From NCBI RefSeq assembly GCF_014203735.1, contig NZ_JACHJQ010000006.1, positions 186,001 through 250,000 of the forward strand: 64,000 nt of DNA, in the 5' to 3' direction. How positions within the stretch are numbered: position 1 is the stretch's first letter; every line of letters starts with the position of its first letter. Source of the DNA: Actinophytocola algeriensis. GTDB taxonomy: Bacteria > Actinomycetota > Actinomycetes > Mycobacteriales > Pseudonocardiaceae. A program made the translations under genes and the position numbers. This document shows positions 15,193 to 23,964 of this stretch, piece after piece. Under the pieces are notes generated by a model. The model was not told the origin of the DNA. It saw nothing but the letters and a program-made list of their open reading frames with translations, and did no database searches.

Positions 15193-18100
15193 TCACGCCA
15201 CCCCGAGGTCGTCGATGAAGGCGAACACGTCATCGGCGGAGGCAGCCTTGAGCTTGTCCTCCACCGAGGTGACGGTCCCGGTGTTCGCCTTGTCGTTCAA
15301 CGCACCCACCAGCGCCTGCAACCGGGCGACGATCCTGGTGCGTTCGATGTCGTGAGCTGGCAGCTCCGCGACGACCCGTTCCAGTGCGTCCAAACTGGAC
15401 AGAACCGGATCACCGGCTGCTTCGCCGAGCCCGAGCCGCGTGTGCAGGAAGGCGGCGAGTTCGGCCGGGCTCGGGTGGTCGAACACCATGGTGGCCGGCA
15501 GGGTCAGCCCGGTGGCGGCGGCGAGCTGGTTGCGCAGCTCGACCGCGGCGAGCGAGTCGAAACCCAGCTCGCGGAACGCCGAGTGCGGGGCGACCGCGTC
15601 GGCGGAGTCGTGCCGCAACACGACCGCGGCGCGGGCCCGCACCAGCTCGACCAGCTCCTGCTCCTGGTCGGCCGGGGACAGCTCTTCCAGCCGGGACACC
15701 AGCTCCGCGGCCCCGGCGTCCGGCTCGACGGCGTTCTCGGCGGCCAGCACGGCGACGGCGGCAGGCACTCCACGCAGCAGCGGACGGGGCCGGGCGAGCG
15801 TGTAGGTGGGTACGAACCGGGCCCAGTCGATGGCGGCGACCACCAGGTTCGGGTCACCCTCCCCGATCGCCCGCGCCAGCGCCGCGAGCGCGAGCTTCGG
15901 TTCCATGGCGTCGAGTCCGTAGCGACTGAGGTCGCCGTCGGCGGCCATCGTGTCGCCCGCCCAGGCACCCCAGGCGACGGAGGTCGCGGGCTTGCCCTGC
16001 GCCACGCGGCGCCGCGCGAGCGCGTCGACGTAGGCGTTCGCGGCGCCGTACGCGGCCTGCTGACCGCTCCCCCAGACCGCGGCACCGGAGGAGAACAGGA
16101 CGAACGCCTCCAGGTCACCGGTGAGCTCGTCGAGGTTGCGGGCGCCGTCGACCTTGGCGCGGCCGGTGGCGGTGAAGTCCTCGATCGTGGTCTCCCCGAT
16201 CGGCACGGGCACCGGCAGCGCGCTGGCCGCGTGGAACACGGCCGTCACGGGGTACACGTCGAGGAGCGCTTCCAGCGCGACCCGGTCGGCGACGTCGCAG
16301 GCGGCGATCGAGACGTTCACGCCGAGCGCGGTGAGTTCGGCGGTCAGCTCGGCCGCGCCAGGGGCGTCGGCGCCACGACGGCTGGTGAGCACGAGGTGTT
16401 CGGCGCCGTTCTCGGCGAGCCACCGGGCGAGGTGGGCACCGATGCCGCCGGTACCACCGGTGACGAGGACGGTGCCGCTTGGCTGCCACGGCGTGGCCGG
16501 TCCGGCGGGCGCGGGAACCATGCGGCGCGCGTACACCGCGCCGGCGCGCACGGCGAGCTGGTCCTCGTCCGGTGTGGACAACGCGGCGACGAGCAGGTCC
16601 GCGTCGGCGTCCGGCAGGTCGACGAGACCACCCCACCGGCCGGGCAGGTCGAGCGCGAGGACCGTGCCAAGACCCCACACCGCGGCCTGCTCGGGATCGG
16701 GTGCCTCGCCGGTCGCGTTGACGGTCACGCACCACAGCGGCGCGGTGACGTCACGTTCGCCGAGTTCCTGGACGAGCGTGACCGTGTCCGTCACGGGAAG
16801 CAGGGAGACGATGCCGGTGACGTCCCCGGTGGGGAGCGACCCGACCTCGCCCCGCACGACCTCGACGTGCTTCGCCAGCCCGGCGGCGAGCGCGTCGTCG
16901 GCGCCGACCACGAGCCAGCGGCCGTCGAGCGTCCCGGTCGGGTCGACGCGTTCCCAGTCGATCTGGTACCGCCAGGAGTCGGCGGTGGTGGCCGAGTCGG
17001 CGAGCTCGACCCAGTACCGCTGCCGGTCGAACGCGTAGGTGGGCAGGTCGACAGCCGACGCGCCGAAGGGGGCGAAGAAGGCGTCCCAGTCGACGGCGCG
17101 CCCTTCACAGTGCAGCGCGGCGAGAGCCTCGACCGCGGTCCGGTCACCGGGATGCCTGCGCCGCTGGGTGGCGAGGAAGGTACCGGTGGCGCTGTCGGCG
17201 GCCATCGCGGACAACACGGCGTCGGGCCCCAGCTCGACGAACGTGCTGACCCCCTCGGCCGCGAGGGTCGTGATCGCGTCGGCGAACCGCACGGTCTGCG
17301 CCACGTTGCGGATCCAGTACTCCGGCGTGGTCACGTCGGCGACATCGCCGGTGACGGTGGACACGACGGGAATCGCAGGCTCGGCGTAGGACACCGCGGC
17401 GGCGACACGTGCGAAGTCCGCGAGCATCGGCGTCATCAACGGCGAGTGGAACGCGTGGCTGACGGCGAGCCTGCTGGTCTTCCGGTCGGCGAACCTGGCC
17501 GCGACGGCGAGGACCTCCTCCTCGGGACCGGAAAGCACGACGGAGCCGGGCCCGTTGACCGCGGCGATGCCGACGTCACCGGTGACCGTCACCTCGTCCT
17601 CGCCCGCCTGCACGGCGACCATCGCGCCACCGGTGGGCAGCGCCTGCATGAGCCGCGCGCGGGTGGTGACGAGCAGTGCCGCGTCGGCGAGCGTCAGAAC
17701 ACCGGCGACGTGCGCGGCGGCCAGCTCCCCGATGGAGTGCCCGGTCACGTAGTCGGGCCGGACACCCCAGGACCGGAACAGCCGGTAGAGCGCGACCTCG
17801 ACCGCGAAGAGCCCGGGCTGGGTGTAGGTGGTCTGGTTGAGCAGGTCCTCGTCCTCGCCCCACAGGACGTCGCGCAGCGGGCGGTCCAGGTGCGGGTCGA
17901 GCGCGGCGAGCACCTCGTCGAAGGCCGCGCCGAACGCGGGGAAGGCAGCGGCGAGATCCCGGCCCATGCCCAGCTTCTGCGCCCCTTGCCCGGAGAACAG
18001 GAACGCGAGCTTCCCACTCGCCGGGGTGGCGGTGACGAGGTCGGTGCCGGTGACGAAGCCGCGGTGCTCGAAGTGCGTGCGCGTGGTGGCGAGCGAGAAA

Positions 18101-19608
18101 CCCACGTCGACGGCGGACAGCTCGGGATGCGCGGAGAGGTGGTCCCGCAACGCGACGGCCTGCGCGCGCAGCGCGGCAGGGGACTTGGCGGACAGCACCA
18201 ACGGCATCGCGGGCCCGTCACCGGTGGCGGCGGGCGCGGCGGCGGGAACGGCCTCGATGATCACGTGACTGTTGGTGCCGGACAGCCCGAACGACGACAC
18301 AGCGGCGCGACGCGGGCGGCCGGAGTCGGGCCACGGCTGTTCCTCGGTCAGCAACCGAACCGTGCCTGCCGACCAGTCGACCTGGGGGGTCGGCTCATCG
18401 ACGTGGAGGGTGCGCGGCAGAACCCCGTGCCGCAGCGCCTGAACCACCTTGATGATCCCGGCAACCCCGGCGGCGGCCTGCGCGTGCCCGAAGTTCGACT
18501 TGATGGACCCCAGCCACAGCGGCGACTCACGGTCACGGCCGTAGGTGGACAGCAGGGCCTGCGCCTCGATCGGATCCCCGAGGCGGGTGCCGGTCCCGTG
18601 TGCCTCGACCGCGTCGATGTCCGAAGTGGACAGACCGGCGTCGGCGAGCGCGGCCCGGATGACCCGCTCCTGGGAGGGCCCGTTGGGCGCGGTGAGCCCG
18701 TTGGACGCACCGTCCTGGTTGACGGCCGACCCGCGGACGATCGCGAGCACCCGATGCCCGTTGCGTTCCGCGTCGGACAGCCGCTCGAGCACCAGCACCC
18801 CGACACCCTCGGCCCAGGCGGTCCCGTCGGCCCCGGCGGCGAAGGACCGGCACCGCCCACCTTCGGCGAGCCCGCCCTGCCGGGAGAACTCGTTGAAGGA
18901 GCTGGGGGTGGACATCACGCTGACACCACCGGCGAGCGCCAGGGTGCAGTCCCCGCGCCGCAGTGCCTGAGCAGCGAGGTGCACGGCGACAAGCGACGAC
19001 GAGCAGGCCGTGTCGACGGTCAGAGAGGGCCCGGTGAGCCCGAGCGCGTAGGAAACCCGCCCGGAGGCGACCGCGGGCGTGGTGCCGGTGCTGATGTAGC
19101 CGCCGAGGTCCTCATCGGACATGAGGACGGGAATCCCGTAGTCCTCACCCATGAGCCCGGCGAAGACACCGGTGGTGGCACGACGAGCAGCGTCGGCGTC
19201 GATACGAGCGTGCTCCAACGCGGCCCAGGAGGTCTCGAGCAGCACCCGTTGCTGCGGGCTCATGGCGGTCGCCTCACGCGGGCTGACGCCGAAGAACCCG
19301 GCATCGAACTCCGTGGCCCGGTCGAGGAACCCACCCGACCCGGAAAGGACGGCGGACATCCCGAACGCCCGGGCGAAGACGTCCCACCCGCGATCGGCTG
19401 GCAGGGGCGAGATCCCGTCCCGCCCTGAACGCACCGCGTCCCACAAGGAGTCCGCGTCCGAGATCCCACCCGGGTACCGGCAAGCCATACCCACGATGGC
19501 GATCGGCTCGCGCGCGGCGGCGACAAGTTCCGCGTTCTCCCGCCGGAGGCCGTCGTTCTCCTTCAGCGAGGAACGCAGCGCCTCGACCAATTCGTCAGAC
19601 GTGGCCAT
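15193..19608 (-). CDS. PKS C: ketoreducing module (KS-AT-KR-ACP)
   Basis: 1471 residues. The start is set at ATG 19608 (MATSDELVEALR) with GGGGAC upstream; an earlier in-frame start would add 12 residues without a good ribosome binding site. N-terminal coiled-coil docking (VEALRSSLKENDGLRREN), KS (DTACSSSL near 200, EAHGTGT), malonyl AT (GHSIGE near 622, HAFH near 719), KR (TGGTGGIG near 1046), ACP (ELGFDSL near 1350), C-terminal docking (SADDVFAFIDDLG). There is no DH. The KR lacks the LDD motif and has Trp eight residues before the catalytic Tyr (WGSGQQAAY), the A-type signature, so an L-configured hydroxyl is predicted. This is the only A-type KR in the window and the only module that should leave an alcohol. 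The docking tail matches the N-terminus of PKS D. Predicted module 6. Confidence 0.95.
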   Translation of the reverse strand: MATSDELVEALRSSLKENDGLRRENAELVAAAREPIAIVGMACRYPGGISDADSLWDAVRSGRDGISPLPADRGWDVFARAFGMSAVLSGSGGFLDRATEFDAGFFGVSPREATAMSPQQRVLLETSWAALEHARIDADAARRATTGVFAGLMGEDYGIPVLMSDEDLGGYISTGTTPAVASGRVSYALGLTGPSLTVDTACSSSLVAVHLAAQALRRGDCTLALAGGVSVMSTPSSFNEFSRQGGLAEGGRCRSFAAGADGTAWAEGVGVLVLERLSDAERNGHRVLAIVRGSAVNQDGASNGLTAPNGPSQERVIRAALADAGLSTSDIDAVEAHGTGTRLGDPIEAQALLSTYGRDRESPLWLGSIKSNFGHAQAAAGVAGIIKVVQALRHGVLPRTLHVDEPTPQVDWSAGTVRLLTEEQPWPDSGRPRRAAVSSFGLSGTNSHVIIEAVPAAAPAATGDGPAMPLVLSAKSPAALRAQAVALRDHLSAHPELSAVDVGFSLATTRTHFEHRGFVTGTDLVTATPASGKLAFLFSGQGAQKLGMGRDLAAAFPAFGAAFDEVLAALDPHLDRPLRDVLWGEDEDLLNQTTYTQPGLFAVEVALYRLFRSWGVRPDYVTGHSIGELAAAHVAGVLTLADAALLVTTRARLMQALPTGGAMVAVQAGEDEVTVTGDVGIAAVNGPGSVVLSGPEEEVLAVAARFADRKTSRLAVSHAFHSPLMTPMLADFARVAAAVSYAEPAIPVVSTVTGDVADVTTPEYWIRNVAQTVRFADAITTLAAEGVSTFVELGPDAVLSAMAADSATGTFLATQRRRHPGDRTAVEALAALHCEGRAVDWDAFFAPFGASAVDLPTYAFDRQRYWVELADSATTADSWRYQIDWERVDPTGTLDGRWLVVGADDALAAGLAKHVEVVRGEVGSLPTGDVTGIVSLLPVTDTVTLVQELGERDVTAPLWCVTVNATGEAPDPEQAAVWGLGTVLALDLPGRWGGLVDLPDADADLLVAALSTPDEDQLAVRAGAVYARRMVPAPAGPATPWQPSGTVLVTGGTGGIGAHLARWLAENGAEHLVLTSRRGADAPGAAELTAELTALGVNVSIAACDVADRVALEALLDVYPVTAVFHAASALPVPVPIGETTIEDFTATGRAKVDGARNLDELTGDLEAFVLFSSGAAVWGSGQQAAYGAANAYVDALARRRVAQGKPATSVAWGAWAGDTMAADGDLSRYGLDAMEPKLALAALARAIGEGDPNLVVAAIDWARFVPTYTLARPRPLLRGVPAAVAVLAAENAVEPDAGAAELVSRLEELSPADQEQELVELVRARAAVVLRHDSADAVAPHSAFRELGFDSLAAVELRNQLAAATGLTLPATMVFDHPSPAELAAFLHTRLGLGEAAGDPVLSSLDALERVVAELPAHDIERTRIVARLQALVGALNDKANTGTVTSVEDKLKAASADDVFAFIDDLGVA

Positions 19609-19637
19609 ACCGTCCCCAAACGCGTCGATGTGAACTG

Positions 19638-19682
19638 CCCGCATACCTCTCGCGTCGAGACTACGGACGCGGGGTATGCGGG
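19638..19682. promoter_or_regulatory. Long dyad upstream of PKS C, operator or MMPL terminator
   Basis: The arms CCCGCATACC (19638-19647) and GGTATGCGGG (19673-19682) are perfect inverted repeats. An inner pair CGCGTC/GACGCG (19651-19656, 19666-19671) extends the stem. It lies 30 bases upstream of the PKS C start and after the MMPL stop on the same strand. The sequence GGGGTATGCG within it recurs upstream of the MFS operon at 43924-43933, which favours an operator. A CCGGTAAC motif sits beside it at 19693-19700. Confidence 0.45.
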
Positions 19683-19707
19683 CAGCCAGTTGCCGGTAAC
19701 TACCGGA

Positions 19708-21930
19708 TCAGTCCAGGGCAGGCGTCTTCTCGCGCTGTACTTGAACGTCCGCGCGCTGGGGGAGCTCCGGTGGCGCGGCCTCGGACAGACCGATCTTGTT
19801 GTGCAGTGCCCGCAACGGTTTCGGCGCCCACCAGGCAGCACGACCGAGCAACCGCATCCCGGCGGGCACAAGCACCCCGCGGATCAACGTGGCGTCCACC
19901 ATGATCGCCAGCCCGGCCCCGATCCCGAACATCTGCAGGAAACTGACCCCACCAGTGCCGAAGGCGAAGAAGTTCACCGCGATGAGCACCGCGGCCGTGG
20001 ACACGATGCGTCCGGTGTGCGAGAGCCCGTCCACCACGGCGGCCCGCCGATCCAGCCCGAGGTCATGCCCCTCCTTGATCCGGCTGAGCACGAACACCTC
20101 GTAGTCCATCGACAACCCGAACGCGATGCAGAAGAACAACATCAGCATGCTGGTGTCGAGCGGCATCGGCGTGAAGCCGAGGAACCCGGACAGCCACCCT
20201 TCCTGGAAGATCAACACCAGCACACCGATCGTCGCGGACAGGCCGAGCACGTTGAACACCAGCGCCCGGATCGGCTGCAACACGCTGCCGGTGAACAAGA
20301 ACAGCAGGATGAACGTCGACAACGCGATCAGGCCCGCAGCGAGCGGAAGCCGGCTGCTGATGGCCTCCTTGCTGTCGACCAACGTCGCAGCGGAACCACC
20401 GACCTGTGGGTCGGTACCCGCGGGCCCCGCGGTGTCACGAATGTTGTGCACCAGCTCCTGGGCGCCTGCCGACCGAGCGTCGTCCTCGGTGATCACCGCG
20501 AGCCGCTGCACCTCCGGCTTCCCCATGGCGGCAGCGGTGGGCGGCACCCCCTGAGCGGCGCCATCGGTGAAGATCCCGGCACTGGACTCGACCCGAGCCA
20601 CGTCGGGCAACGTGGACAGCCGTCCCGCGTACTCGGCGACCTGCCGCGCGGACACCTCGTCCTGGACGACGACCTGGATGGCCCGGCTGTTGTCATCGGG
20701 GAACTCGGACCGCAGGGTGTCACCGACGGTCCGGGTCTGCGTCGACTCCGGCAGCACCCGGTCATCCGGCGTCCCGAACTCGGACTTGAGCACCGGCGCC
20801 GCACCGAGCACCAACACGGCGATCACCGGCAGGGCACACAGGATCGGTCGCGCGGACACCACCGAGGCAACCCGCCGCCAGAACGGCGACACAGCGCTGG
20901 GCGTCTTCTTGAACCACGACAGCTTCCCGGCGTTGACCCGGTATCCCAGCACCTTCAACAGCGCGGGCAGCACCACGATCGACGTGACCATCGCGATGAG
21001 CACGACCCCGATACCGGAGTAGGCGAAGGACCGCAGGAAGAACAAGGGGAAGATGGTCAGAACGGCAAGCGCGACCGCCACCGTCAACGCGCTGAACACG
21101 ATCGTGCGCCCAGCGGTCTGCACGGTCCGCACCACGGCGTCCTCGACAGACCGCCCGCTCGACAGCTCCTCCCGGAACCGGCTCACCATCAGCAACGCGT
21201 AGTCGACAGCGAGGCCGAGACTCAGCGCGGTGGTCAGGTTGATCGAGTAGATGGACACGTCGGTGGCCGACGCGATCCCCGACAGGGCGGCGAACGTGCC
21301 GAACACCGTGGCGGCACCGATCAGCAACGGCAGGCTGGCGGCGACGAGGCTGCCGAACGCGAACACCAGGAGCACCAGGATGATCGGCACCGCGATGGCC
21401 TCTGCCAGCGCCAGGTCCTTGCCGACCTGCGTGCGGGCTTCGACGGAGGTCATCACGGGACCGCCGAGGGACACGTCGTAGGCGTCGGTCGACGCGTCCA
21501 CGAACCGGTCGCGGAACTCCTCGGCCGCGGTGAGGTCCTCGTCCTCCAGTTTGACGGCGATCATGCCGTGCCGGCCGTCCTCGGACTTCAGGCTCGGCGC
21601 GCCGGTCCCCCAGTACGACACCGCCTCGGCCACGGCGGGATCGTCGGCGATCCGGTCGGCCAGGTCAGTGGCGTCGGCAAGAACCGCGTCGTCGTCGACC
21701 GTGCCCGTCCTGGCGGACACCATGGCGACGACGTCGACCTGCCCGCCGAACTCGGCGTTGATGGCGTCGGTCACCTTCGACGACTCGGCCGCGGGGTCAG
21801 CGAACCCGTCTGGCTTGAGCTTGCCGAACACGGTGAACCCCACCGCGCCCGCCGCGATCAACCCGAGCAGGGCCACGACGAGTATCCCGCGGGCACGGGT
21901 GGCGGCGAAGCGCCCTATGGCAGTGAACAT
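19708..21930 (-). CDS. MMPL/RND-family membrane transporter
   Basis: 740 residues with the MMPL layout: one N-terminal membrane helix (ILVVALLGLIAAGAVGF), a large extracytoplasmic loop (about 45-180), a block of about five helices (180-350), a second large loop (about 390-540) and a second helix block (540-700). The motif GLAVDYALLMVSRFREE and its repeat GLSMDYEVFVLSRIKEG mark the two halves, the usual proton-relay helices of the family. Actinobacterial relatives export lipids, siderophores or polyketides across the cytoplasmic membrane. Its position directly upstream of PKS C on the same strand makes export of, or resistance to, the cluster product plausible, but the substrate is not shown by sequence. 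An imperfect dyad around 21953-21975, just before the start, may be regulatory. Confidence 0.92.
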   Translation of the reverse strand: MFTAIGRFAATRARGILVVALLGLIAAGAVGFTVFGKLKPDGFADPAAESSKVTDAINAEFGGQVDVVAMVSARTGTVDDDAVLADATDLADRIADDPAVAEAVSYWGTGAPSLKSEDGRHGMIAVKLEDEDLTAAEEFRDRFVDASTDAYDVSLGGPVMTSVEARTQVGKDLALAEAIAVPIILVLLVFAFGSLVAASLPLLIGAATVFGTFAALSGIASATDVSIYSINLTTALSLGLAVDYALLMVSRFREELSSGRSVEDAVVRTVQTAGRTIVFSALTVAVALAVLTIFPLFFLRSFAYSGIGVVLIAMVTSIVVLPALLKVLGYRVNAGKLSWFKKTPSAVSPFWRRVASVVSARPILCALPVIAVLVLGAAPVLKSEFGTPDDRVLPESTQTRTVGDTLRSEFPDDNSRAIQVVVQDEVSARQVAEYAGRLSTLPDVARVESSAGIFTDGAAQGVPPTAAAMGKPEVQRLAVITEDDARSAGAQELVHNIRDTAGPAGTDPQVGGSAATLVDSKEAISSRLPLAAGLIALSTFILLFLFTGSVLQPIRALVFNVLGLSATIGVLVLIFQEGWLSGFLGFTPMPLDTSMLMLFFCIAFGLSMDYEVFVLSRIKEGHDLGLDRRAAVVDGLSHTGRIVSTAAVLIAVNFFAFGTGGVSFLQMFGIGAGLAIMVDATLIRGVLVPAGMRLLGRAAWWAPKPLRALHNKIGLSEAAPPELPQRADVQVQREKTPALD

Positions 21931-22106
21931 GACAGCTGCGCCCCTGACGAAAGTTGGGGAGTGGGTAACTCCAACGCTCCCAGCCCCGATATCGCAGAGT
22001 CAACGCCAGGTCACTCTTTCGTGAGCTTGCGCGCGGCGCGAATATGAGTTCTTCACATACCGCACGTTAATGGTTCATGATCGCATCCTGACACATTCAC
22101 GGACAC

Positions 22107-22143
22107 GACAATGCCCGACATTCCACGAATGCCGGGCATTGTC
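22107..22143 (-). terminator. Hairpin terminator of the small membrane protein gene
   Basis: Two 17-base arms (22107-22123 and 22127-22143) pair with a single mismatch around a 3-base loop. The hairpin lies about 10 bases past the stop of the leftward gene at 22153, as expected for an intrinsic terminator in a GC-rich actinomycete, where the U-tract is often missing. Confidence 0.75.
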
Positions 22144-22152
22144 CGGTGACGA

Positions 22153-22626
22153 TCAGCCCTCTGGCTGCGTGGCCAGTTCCGTGGTCTCCCGCGCCGCGGC
22201 GCGCCGGTGCCTGCGGTGGTCGACGGTGTACTCGTCGAGGCGGAACAGCATCACCACGGCCATGGCGGGCACCATCAGCACGTGCCCGACGACCATGACA
22301 CCGGTGACACCGGCGACGCCCGCGAAGTAGAACGGGTACATGATCACGAACGGCACGTACATGGCCAGGCACATCTCCAGGATGGGCCGCCAGCGGTGCC
22401 CGCGGAACCGCATCCACAGCGCCATGCCGATGCTCATGTTCGTGGCCATCACGAGAGTCCTCGCGACCAGGTTCTCGATCATGAAGTCCCAGCCCAGGGC
22501 CTCCCACAGCAGGCGCACCGGCATGGCGAGCACACCCATGGCGATGAACATGGCCGCCGTCATCTCCAGCAGGTGCTGGATGAAATGGCGAGCCGGGCTG
22601 TGCCACCAGCTTTTCGCGCCGGTCAT
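22153..22626 (-). CDS. Small four-helix membrane protein, function unknown
   Basis: 157 residues from ATG 22626, chosen because GGAGG lies seven bases upstream; the frame is open further but without a start signal. About four hydrophobic segments: AAMFIAMGVLAMP, VARTLVMATNMSIGMALWM, ILEMCLAMYVPFVIMYPFYF, and VTGVMVVGHVLMVPAMAVVML. The N-terminus is short and cytoplasmic-looking (KSWWHSPARHF), and the C-terminal tail is charged, with Arg/His. I do not recognise the family. It diverges from the SRPBCC gene, with which it shares a 13-base inverted repeat. Confidence 0.8.
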   Translation of the reverse strand: MTGAKSWWHSPARHFIQHLLEMTAAMFIAMGVLAMPVRLLWEALGWDFMIENLVARTLVMATNMSIGMALWMRFRGHRWRPILEMCLAMYVPFVIMYPFYFAGVAGVTGVMVVGHVLMVPAMAVVMLFRLDEYTVDHRRHRRAAARETTELATQPEG

Positions 22627-22664
22627 GACGCACCTCCGGTTCCTCCGCGACGACTGATACGGAC

Positions 22665-22753
22665 AGTGTCGCATTTTTCGCCCATCATGGGGTAGTACAC
22701 CACATGAGTATCGAGCAACCCAGGCGCGCAGGATATCCGGAAAATGCGACACT
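22665..22753. promoter_or_regulatory. Divergent promoter region with a split 13-base inverted repeat
   Basis: AGTGTCGCATTTT at 22665-22677 and its exact reverse complement at 22741-22753 flank the gap between the two divergent genes. Each arm lies just before one start: 39 bases for the leftward gene and 6 bases for the rightward gene. T/A runs in such a GC-rich setting suggest a binding site or core promoter used by both genes. Confidence 0.5.
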
Positions 22754-22759
22754 CGCGCC

Positions 22760-23260
22760 ATGTTTCCGGGAGAGGTGTGGGGCGCTACGGCAGAGGAACG
22801 AGCCGCGAAGCTGCCCTGTGACGAAATTTTTCCGGGCGGACTCGCGGCCGACCGCGCCGTGTCCGTCGACGCGCCACCGGCGCTGATGTGGGCCTGGCTG
22901 TGCCAGATCCGTCTCGCGCCGTACAGCTACGACTACTTGGACAACTTCGGCAAGAAGAGCCCACCGGTCCGGACGCCGGATCTGGTGGACCTCGAGGTGG
23001 GCCAGAAGTTCATGCGCCTGTTCACACTGGCGTCCTTCGAACGGGACGACCACGTGACCATCCGCAGCAACCGCGTCGCCACGACGTACGCCGTCCGCCC
23101 GGAGGGAGCGGGCACCCGCCTGATCGCCCGAGCCGTCTTCCACGGCCCGAACGTCATCGGCCGCCCACTGGGCCTGATCGACATGATCATGATGCGCAAG
23201 CAGCTGCTGAACCTGAAGTCCCACGCGGAAAAGGAACACGCGGCGATCAACGCAGGCTAG
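22760..23260 (+). CDS. SRPBCC-fold (polyketide cyclase/START-like) protein
   Basis: 166 residues. An early VDAPPALMWAWLCQIRLAPYSYD segment, followed by beta-rich stretches (VGQKFMRLFTLASFERDDHVTIRS, TTYAVRPEGAGTRLIARAVF) and a closing helix (MMRKQLLNLKSHAEKEHA), fits the SRPBCC ligand-binding fold common in actinobacteria. There is no clear ribosome binding site before ATG 22760; the conserved 13-base arm ends six bases upstream, so the mRNA may be leaderless. Membership of SRPBCC does not show enzymatic cyclase activity, and these proteins often sit away from polyketide genes. A role in the pathway is unlikely but not excluded. Confidence 0.75.
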   Translation: MFPGEVWGATAEERAAKLPCDEIFPGGLAADRAVSVDAPPALMWAWLCQIRLAPYSYDYLDNFGKKSPPVRTPDLVDLEVGQKFMRLFTLASFERDDHVTIRSNRVATTYAVRPEGAGTRLIARAVFHGPNVIGRPLGLIDMIMMRKQLLNLKSHAEKEHAAINAG

Positions 23261-23366
23261 GGCTGCGCCCACCAACGCGTGGGGCGCAAGCCCCATACAC
23301 CACCCCCGAGGCTGCCTGCCTCTCCGGGGAGGACGCCCCGTCCGGCTAGGACAAAGCACCCCATGC

Positions 23367-23415
23367 CATGAAGGGCACCTTCGAGACGTTCACCGTCTCG
23401 AAGGTGCCCTTCATG
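23367..23415. terminator. Perfect 22-bp hairpin between convergent genes
   Basis: Arms 23367-23388 and 23394-23415 are perfectly complementary over 22 bases with a TTCAC loop. The hairpin lies between the stop of the SRPBCC gene and the stop of the leftward lipoprotein gene (23419), so it probably ends transcription from both sides. The arm begins CATGAAGGGCACCTTC, which looks like a dispersed intergenic repeat rather than a unique terminator. Confidence 0.8.
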
Positions 23416-23418
23416 ACG

Positions 23419-23952
23419 TCACGGCCGAGCCTGCGCGACCAGACTGTCCGCGGTGAAGCGAGCCGGCAGCTCGTCACTCGGCGCTCCCGTGAACTCGTAG
23501 CCACCGGACGACTCGCGGAAGACCCCCTGATCCCCGGTGATCACGAACGCCGGCACCGCTGACCGGGACCTCGCGGTGTACGGCTTGAGGAACAGCAGGT
23601 ACCGGTCCCCGTCCGCCAGCAGCGGCGACGTGTCCGGCGACGACACCGCGCTCCCGCCCAGCTGCACGATCTCCACCCACTCCGCGCCCGCCCCCAGGCC
23701 CGCGACGTGCTGGTCCAACCGCAGCCGCGTGAAGGTGACCGGCACCTTGTCGACCTCTTCCTCCCGCGACGTCGATGCGGTTCCCCGCACGACCATCGTG
23801 CTCTCCGCCCGCAGGTCGGCGATCGTGTAGTCCTTGACCCGGCTCATGTGCAGCTCTGTACTCGGCACGCTCTCCACAGTGGCCTGTCCGCACGCGCCGA
23901 CGAGGAACATGGCACCCACCGCCGACGCGATGGCGATCCGACGCAACCCCAT
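23419..23952 (-). CDS. Putative lipoprotein of unknown function
   Basis: 177 residues from ATG 23952, with GGGAGG upstream. The N-terminus is a lipoprotein signal: two arginines, a hydrophobic stretch, then the lipobox LVGAC with the lipidated cysteine near residue 21. The mature part is soluble and mostly beta by appearance (TMVVRGTAST, PVTFTRLRLDQHVAG, DGDRYLLFLKPY, VPAFVITGDQGVFRE). I do not recognise a family. It begins 12 bases after the stop of the matrixin-like protease gene and is probably co-transcribed with it, so the two may act together at the cell surface. No link to polyketide synthesis is visible. Confidence 0.85.
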   Translation of the reverse strand: MGLRRIAIASAVGAMFLVGACGQATVESVPSTELHMSRVKDYTIADLRAESTMVVRGTASTSREEEVDKVPVTFTRLRLDQHVAGLGAGAEWVEIVQLGGSAVSSPDTSPLLADGDRYLLFLKPYTARSRSAVPAFVITGDQGVFRESSGGYEFTGAPSDELPARFTADSLVAQARP

Positions 23953-23964
23953 GGTCCCGCCTCC

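Noticed and set aside
22685-23359. 224-codon minus-strand frame opposite the SRPBCC gene
   Set aside because: The plus frame has the SRPBCC-like pattern; the minus translation has no domain and crosses the divergent promoter.
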